Below, piece by piece: positions 46,410-64,000 of a DNA stretch of 64,000 bases; position 1 is the first letter of the stretch, and the number at the start of each line of letters is the position of its first letter. The translations under genes were made by a program, and so were the position numbers. Origin of the DNA: Salvelinus alpinus (lineage: Eukaryota; Chordata; Actinopteri; Salmoniformes; Salmonidae); contig NC_092098.1 of the NCBI RefSeq assembly GCF_045679555.1, positions 19,419,038 to 19,483,037 on the forward strand, read 5' to 3'. The notes under the pieces are model-generated. The model had not been told where the DNA came from. It ran no database searches and saw only the letters and a list, made by a program, of their open reading frames with translations.

Positions 46410-47098
46410 GAGCTACAAGAGTTTGCTTGTAGGGGATATTTATGCTGGGACAGTGACGTGTACAAGCTGGCTAAATGCTTGAGTTGTTTGCAGGTTCAAC
46501 TTTACACAGCTGGTACGTTTTAACTCTTTCAAAAGGTGCCCTTTTTCGATGACATTGGAATATCCCAATCGCATATTCCTCACGTCCTCTCCCCTCGCCT
46601 ACTTCTCAAAACCCATTGGATGAGAAAACCAGAGATCCCTCCCCTCTGACCTTCTCCACCAATGGGTAAAAAGAAATGCACGAAAACGCACTGCTGCGAT
46701 TTGAACTCAGGATCTCCTGTTTACTAGACCAGCTAAATCACAGCCCCCACGCGGCGGAGATAGACGTAATTTCTATCGCGGGTATGAAAATCTGTCTAAT
46801 TTGAATCAAATCAGTCTCATTCATTTCAGTCTCATTCATTTAACCCATATCTCTGTCTAGCGAAATAACATGTCACAAAACAGATGTAATTTCCTAATAT
46901 TGGAATCGATACACCTTGAATTGACTAGCAACAGTGTTTCTTAAACTATGGTTTGGTACCCAAAGTGGGCCCCGAGCATAAGAGTTGGGTCGCAAGTTAT
47001 GAATAAACATTTATCACACACTATTTCTTCTCAATTTGGGTCATTCGAGGACAGTACATTTGGGTCTCGAGCTTAGAAATCTTAAGAACCACTGGGCT
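46400..47098. repeat. Tandem segmental duplication, copy 2
   Basis: Collinear with 45513-46196. It begins within the 5' end of the tRNA-His and holds the truncated tRNA-Thr, the GTAATTTCCTAATATTGGAA stretch, and the hAT-like GTGTTTCTTAAACTATGGTT through AAGAACCACTGGGCTAGAG. Confidence 0.85.
46688..46748 (-). pseudogene. Truncated tRNA-Thr copy
   Basis: The minus strand keeps the anticodon loop and 3' half (CTAGTAAACAGGAGATCCTG, AGTTCAAATCGCAG). It has lost about a dozen bases of the D arm, so no cloverleaf can form. It is the counterpart of the tRNA-Thr at 45788-45861. Confidence 0.85.
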
Positions 47099-47970
47099 AG
47101 AGACCTGCTGCTCTGTACCTTGATAGATTGCCTGTTAACATTATTTATCGTTTAATAAATTCTGGTATGAAAAAGGCTAAGTAATAACTACCTGATTGTA
47201 TTACCAGCGCTTTGAATATACTGCAACCTGAGATTCCCAGTCAAGCGATAACTTCTAAACGACTACCATGTAGTTTGAGGAAACAGTGGTCTTGACTTTA
47301 GATGAAAAACTGAGCCGTGCAATGTGACTTGTTTTGTTTAAAGAATGATTGTTATATTTGTAATAATCTAAAATACCATATTGTATGGTATCTAAAATAA
47401 ATGTTCACTTGTTTCATTTATCTCAAATAACTCATCAAAGTAGTAACAATTGAATAATTTTAATTTACAGAACATCTTAACATATTTTGACACCACACAT
47501 AGAAACACTTCAGCAAACTTTCAATTGACAATTTGAATAACTCAATACAATGGTAAGACTTCAGTTCCTACCTGCCTTGTAAAAAAGGAATTTACACAAT
47601 GTGTAATAGAGAAACACATAGACATTTCACACATATTAATAAATGCAGTGTGTATAAATAGGTAATAAATTAAATGGTCAGTCCATGGGGCAAGTGATTT
47701 ATGTGCTGCACTGTGTAGCCTGGAATTTCTTTGGCCCTTATGTTCATAAATATAGACTGATTGATGAAATAAACTTCAGGATGACATGACTAGTAAAACA
47801 CTGCCTTGGCATTATAACCCACGGGAAGACATCACTTAATGTAAATACAAAACTTCCTACTAAAATGGTTCTCAATGATATCTGTAAAACCACGTTTGAA
47901 CATGTTGTATAAATAACTTTAACATGAGGCAGAAAACAAAAAGTAACAGTTAAATGTGGTGTGCTATAGA
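47099..47970. other. Intergenic between the tRNA block and MEIOSIN-like gene
   Basis: AT-rich, no coding potential. AATAAA-type motifs occur at about 47153 and 47396 on the plus strand. They could serve the SIPA1L-like gene, though that would require a 1.8-2 kb 3' UTR. This is unproven. Confidence 0.35.
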
Positions 47971-48384
47971 CCAGGGGTTCCCAAACCTTTTCACTCGGGC
48001 CCCCCTTCTAGCATTGGGGAACAACTTATCTTTTGCAATTCTATACATTTTGTCATGGGGTGCAAAGAAAATGTTGCCGTTTTAAAGCAAATTATCTTGC
48101 ACTTCTATACATTTTGCCATGTATTGGAGTGACACAAAAATTACAACAATATCTATGGGCTAAAAAACATAAATAAAAAAATGTTAGCTGACATGGGCTA
48201 GTTGTTCTGGACATTTGACAAGTTATACATAGCTCTCTAAGGTATGCAATGACAAACATGACAAGAGGGACTGATGATTCAGTACCTAATTTCAGTACCT
48301 AATTCTACTATTACAACTTCAAGAGTCAGTTTAAAGTTGGACTGACTTCCTTTAAAAAACGTATATAATTTGAGAACCACTGTG
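47971..48384. mobile_element. hAT-type nonautonomous element
   Basis: The ends CAGGGGTTCCCAAACCTTTT and (mirror) AATTTGAGAACCACTG are typical hAT-type termini. The flanks TGCTATAGAC and TGCTAGAC look like a target duplication with a small indel. The interior is non-coding and contains a duplicated TTCTATACATTTTG motif. Confidence 0.75.
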
Positions 48385-48564
48385 CTAGACAGAGATTAAG
48401 TGTCTGTGTTTGAGAATATAATTTAAACTCCAAAGAACTTCATAATTAACTCATACAGTGTTTCTTAAATAAACAATATTGTTGATTTGAATATGGACAG
48501 ATACAGTATAAATATGGACATCCAATGCTAGATGCATATGGTCAGTGAAGGGTCAGTAGCTACT

Positions 48565-54654
<6,090 letters not shown>

Positions 54655-56064
54655 GCTCAAATCTGCCACAGGGGGCGTCAAAGATGCTAAATTAACGTTC
54701 ACAGTCCCTTGCGCGGTAACGTTAGTTTGCTAGCCAGTTAACTTAGCTAGCTGAAGTTTGCCATCTATCAGTCTAGCAAATTATTTTCACGCCTTTAACC
54801 AACGAGTGTCTATCTACACGCGTCGCCTCTTGCTCTCTGCTTTAACTAAAATATATTAACATAGTTACGTTGAGCTAATTGCACAGAAAAATGTATATAA
54901 CGTTAGCTAGCTAGTTAGCAATCCAGCTAACTTTATGGGTTAGCTGGATAGCGAGGGCGAGCCAATGACTGTATATGAAGGGTGAGCAGAGATAAGCAAG
55001 ATAAATATACATTTGAATTATTAGCCACTATAAAAATATTAATATCTGTGGAAATAATTGTTAGTGACAATTTATGGCCAGTCACTTACCTAGAAGAAGT
55101 TTAGCAGCAAAGAGAATGTTGGCTATCTATTTTTTAAATGATTGTTCTCTAGCCAGCTAGTCATGTCACCTCATTGGTTAAGAAAAGACCAATCCCTTCG
55201 CACGAGGCAGGTCATTGGCTAGACACAGACCTATCCTAGCGGGTACATTGAACGTTCTAAGACTTTTAAGAAATGTGATTTTAATGCTACCATGCAGAAA
55301 TATTTTGCCTACATGACAAACCAATCAGTGGTTTGGTTCACTAGAAATCAATCAATAAATCAATAATTGATTAATTCGTTCAGCAATGTACAATTATACA
55401 GATGTAGATAGAACAATACACATAAAAATTCATATTTTTGGGCTAATGTGTGACTTTTTTTCAATTTTAGTCTAAATTTTAGAATTTCTTTCAAATAAAC
55501 AAGGCACATTTTTCAGTCTCATTTTTCCATCAATTGATAGCATTCTCCTGAATCATTTTCGCGTACAATTTTCACAGCAGGCGGTCGGAGCTCTGCACCA
55601 ACTGCAGACACAGAACACCGCGTGTGCACTAAAAATGGGGCCATAACGAAACGACGACGATATGGCGGGGGTCAATATGCGATTAGTGCGGACGTTGATA
55701 GTTTATTATACCTCAGTGGTTGATAGATTTGATTGGATAGATCCGTCGCTGCATGTATGTCCCAACATGACTGCGTGAGTGCTCCATTCAGGTAAAATAG
55801 CCTGTATCTTGTTGTTAAATTGTAGCCTATCCTGATGAGATTGTGTTAAATGAAAATAATAGATGTCATAAATGGTTTCATGTTTATTTGCCCACCCTCG
55901 GCTCGAGTCTAAGCAGCCAGTGGCCTCATTAATTCAATCGGTCATGGACGTTATTCTCCATTGCCATACGCTAGCATGGAATCATAAGCACTATAACGCA
56001 CATAGTTAAGAAAGGCTCTGTACCGGACTGAACTGTTGTATGAATCTAACGGTTCTTCCAAGTT
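54655..56064. promoter_or_regulatory. Shared intergenic region between two divergent genes
   Basis: The MEIOSIN-like gene reads left and the QPCTL-like gene reads right from this 1.4-kb stretch, so both promoters must lie here. I see GCTAGCTAGTTAGC-type palindromes around 54905-54920 and a CpG-containing patch at 55580-55680, but no defined TATA box. No repeat family is recognised. The regulatory role is inferred from the gene arrangement. Confidence 0.5.
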
Positions 56065-61373
<5,309 letters not shown>

Positions 61374-61984
61374 CTGACGTTTCCTCCCTTTACTGTTGCT
61401 CATAGACATGTATCCTTTAGACTTTATGCCACAATCACCCAGATGCATTTTATAATACCAGCCACTCTCCCACATAATCAATTTACAATCATCAAAGTCC
61501 TATCATACCATGCCTTTTTTCTACATCACCTATATCCCTCGTTCTAGAATCTATACCCTAGTAGTCTTGTTGTTGTTGTTTTCTATCCATTCTGGAGCCA
61601 TACTAGAAAACGGTTGAAATTAGGATTGTGATTATAGAGGCCTTTTATATACCCTGTCCCTCACATTCCCATAATCCATGTGGAACTCAGACTTATGCAA
61701 AAACAGAATGATAAACTTGATTAGGTGACTTTTCTCAATACGTTCAGTAAATGAGGTTGTGAACACTAGAGTATATAGTGTTTCCCAATGAGGGAAGTTC
61801 AAGCTAGATCATGTGGACAAAAAAAGATTAAAATACTAAATAAAGAGGTGATATACAGACATTACTGTACATATTTGTTCCCCAAAAATCACTTATATGT
61901 TTAGGACAGACAGTCCAGTAATAATATAGCAATAAATATGTGCTTTGGGAAGTGCTAGATTATATGGGATATAGTTGTGTATTA
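61374..61984 (+). other. QPCTL-like 3' UTR / flank
   Basis: Downstream of the stop at 61371-61373. A GTTGTTGTTGTT run lies at about 61570. No second gene and no clear polyadenylation signal that I can assign with confidence. Confidence 0.4.
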
Positions 61985-63501
61985 ACAGTGCCTTCAGAAA
62001 GTATTCACACCCCTAGACTTTTTTCACATTTTGTTGTGTTACAGCCTGAATTTAAAATGGATTAAATTTAGATTTTTTTTTGCCACTAGCCTACCTACAA
62101 TACTCCATAATGTCAAAGTGGAATTATATTTTTGAAAATGTTGCAAATTAATTACAAATGAAAAGCTGAAATATCTTGAGTCAATAAGTATTTGACCCTT
62201 TTGTTATGGCAAGCATAAATAAGTCTCATGGACACACTGTGTGCAATAATAGTGTTTTACATGATTTTTGAATGACTACCTCATCTCTGTGTCCCACACA
62301 TACAATTATCTGTAAGGTCCCTCAGTCAAGCAGTGAAATTCAAACACAGATTCAACCACAAAGACAGGAGTTTTTCCAATGCCTCACAAAGAAGGGCACC
62401 TATTGATAGAAGGGAAAAATAAAATTTAAAAAATACATTGAATATCCCTTTGAGTATGGTAAAGTTATTAATTACACTTTGGGTGGTGTATCAATACACC
62501 CAGTCACTATAAAGATACGAGCTTCCTTCTTAACTCAGTTGCCAGAGAGGAAGGAAGCCGCTCAGGGATTTCAACATAAGACCAATGGTGACTTTAAAAC
62601 AGTTACAGAGTTTTTTTGGGCTGTGATAGGATAAAACTGAGGATGGATGGATCAACAACGCTGTAGTTACTCCACAATACTAACCTAATTGACAGAGTGA
62701 AAGGAAGCCTGTACAGAATAAAAATATTCCAAAACATGCATTCTGTTTGCAACGAGGCACTAAAGTAATAATGCAATGAAATGTGGCAAAGCAATTAACT
62801 CTTTGTACTGAATACAAAATGTTATGTTTGGGGCAAATCCAATACAACACATTACTGAGTACCACTCTCCATATTTTCAAGCATAGTGGTGGCTGCATCA
62901 TGTTATGGGTATGCATGTAATTGTTAAGGATGGGAGTTTTTCAGGATAAAAAGAAACAGAATGTAGCTAAGCACAGGCAAAATCCTAGATGAAAACTTGG
63001 TTCAGTCTGCTTTCCACCAGACACTGGGAGATTAATTCACCTTTCAGCAGGACAATAACCTAAAACACAAGGCCAAATCTACACAGGAGTTGCTTACCAA
63101 GATGACAGTGAATGTTCCTGAGTGGCCGAGTTACAGTTTTGACTTAAATTTACTTGGAAATCTATGGCAAGACTTGAAAATGGCTGTCTAGAGCTTGAAT
63201 AAGTTTTTAAAGAATAATGTGAAAATATTGTACAATCCATGAGTGCAAAGCTCTTCGAGACTTACCCAGAAAGACTCCCAGCTGTAATCGCTGCTAAAGG
63301 TGCAAAGTATTGACTTGGGTGTGAATTCTTGTGTAAATTAGATATTTCTGTATTTCATTTTCAATACATTTGCTAAAATTTGTCATTATGGGGTATTGTG
63401 TGTAGATGGGTGAGAAAATCCCTCGATTTAATCCATATTGAATTCAGGCTGTAACACGACAAAATATGAAATAAGTCAAGGGGTATGAATACTTTCTGAA
63501 G
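61985..63501 (+). mobile_element. Tc1-like element, full length, heavily decayed
   Basis: Ends CAGTGCCTTCAGAAAGTATT and (mirror) AATACTTTCTGAAG, with the interior in the standard order: GAAGGGCACCTATTGATAGA, GGATTTCAACATAAGACCAA, GTGGTGGCTGCATCATGTTA, TTTCAGCAGGACAATAACCT and AATGTTCCTGAGTGGCC. It preserves the Tc1 layout (GG-CATCATGT and the second Asp region) but no long frame. It is the unrearranged relative of the 9303-13012 element. Confidence 0.85.
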
Positions 63502-64000
63502 TATTTTATAGTAGCTTATGCAAGTAATGCGAAGTTATGCTTCCTACATAGACCCAACAGTTCCAACTCTGTTTGTAGAAATACATGTACTATGTATTAG
63601 GATGAAGATAAAGATGAATCAAATGTATTGGTATGACTTTGTATATTGAGCATTACGATATGTAGAGATATATATCTAGAAGTAATACTAGGTTCAGTGC
63701 CAATGTGTCACATAGTATTTGTATACTGAAAGAGTCGCATCCACCAGTTAACTGGTCAAAAAGCGATAATAACTGAATTGAAAAGTATGATTATTGTGTA
63801 CTGTATGCATCCTCAATTGTAGCACAACAATGGCTTTCACATGATAAGTTGTCAGCCAGCAGAATCTAATAATGCATAATAAGAAACTATTTTATGCGCA
63901 ATACTTGCTACAGCAAACTCAGTGACAACATTATTATACTGAATGAACCAGACTGTGTGAATGGATGCTGTAACTGTCACAGTGTTGTTACATAGCCTGG
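63502..64000. other. End of window, no recognised content
   Basis: AT-rich sequence with no gene, RNA or named repeat. A TATGTAGAGATATATATCTAG patch at about 63658 is low-complexity. Confidence 0.4.

Overview
This is vertebrate, almost certainly salmonid, nuclear DNA. It carries spliced vertebrate genes with clean GT-AG introns. It is dense in repeats typical of salmonids: HpaI-type tRNA SINEs with the CTTAACTGACTTGCC tail, longer tRNA-headed SINEs, several Tc1 families, hAT-type MITEs and LINEs.

Layout. (1) 597-31736, plus strand: a complete seven-exon inositol-trisphosphate 3-kinase gene (itpkc-like, 419 codons). Its fourth intron is 23.6 kb and holds LINE, SINE and Tc1 insertions plus a 14.6-kb array of a 28-bp unit (about 522 copies). 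(2) 32.3-37.1 kb: a Tc1 copy, a LINE fragment and a broken WD-repeat gene on the minus strand, part of whose exon has become a 40-bp minisatellite. (3) 37.2-40.1 kb: MITEs, a SINE and a 34-bp minisatellite. (4) 40772-45369, plus strand: seven in-frame exons for the C-terminus of a SIPA1L3-like RapGAP protein; its catalytic half is not in the window. (5) 45.5-47.1 kb: a tandem duplication carrying a tRNA-Thr gene and decayed tRNA-Thr and tRNA-His copies. (6) 48565-54654, minus strand: a complete eleven-exon MEIOSIN-like gene (degenerate bHLH plus HMG box, 520 codons). (7) 56065-61373, plus strand, head to head with it: a complete seven-exon glutaminyl-peptide cyclotransferase-like gene (402 codons) with unusual active-site substitutions. 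The last 2.6 kb hold a degraded Tc1 and nothing else recognisable.

The neighbours are not a pathway, but they are a coherent synteny block. From memory, the human counterparts ITPKC, WDR87/SIPA1L3 and QPCTL/MEIOSIN (BHMG1) all map to 19q13.

The most notable observations are: the giant 28-bp array with no net length change and clear higher-order repeats; an IP3 3-kinase whose calmodulin-binding segment has been replaced by a proline-rich one of identical length; a QPCTL that keeps its zinc ligands but lacks the catalytic Glu and two pocket Trp; a Tc1 transposon sitting 13 nt from a meiosin splice acceptor; a 1.1-kb inverted repeat built from a LINE/Tc1 junction; and a minisatellite born from a WD-repeat exon. 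I aligned by eye and could run no search. Exon boundaries come from splice consensus, phase continuity and remembered homologues.
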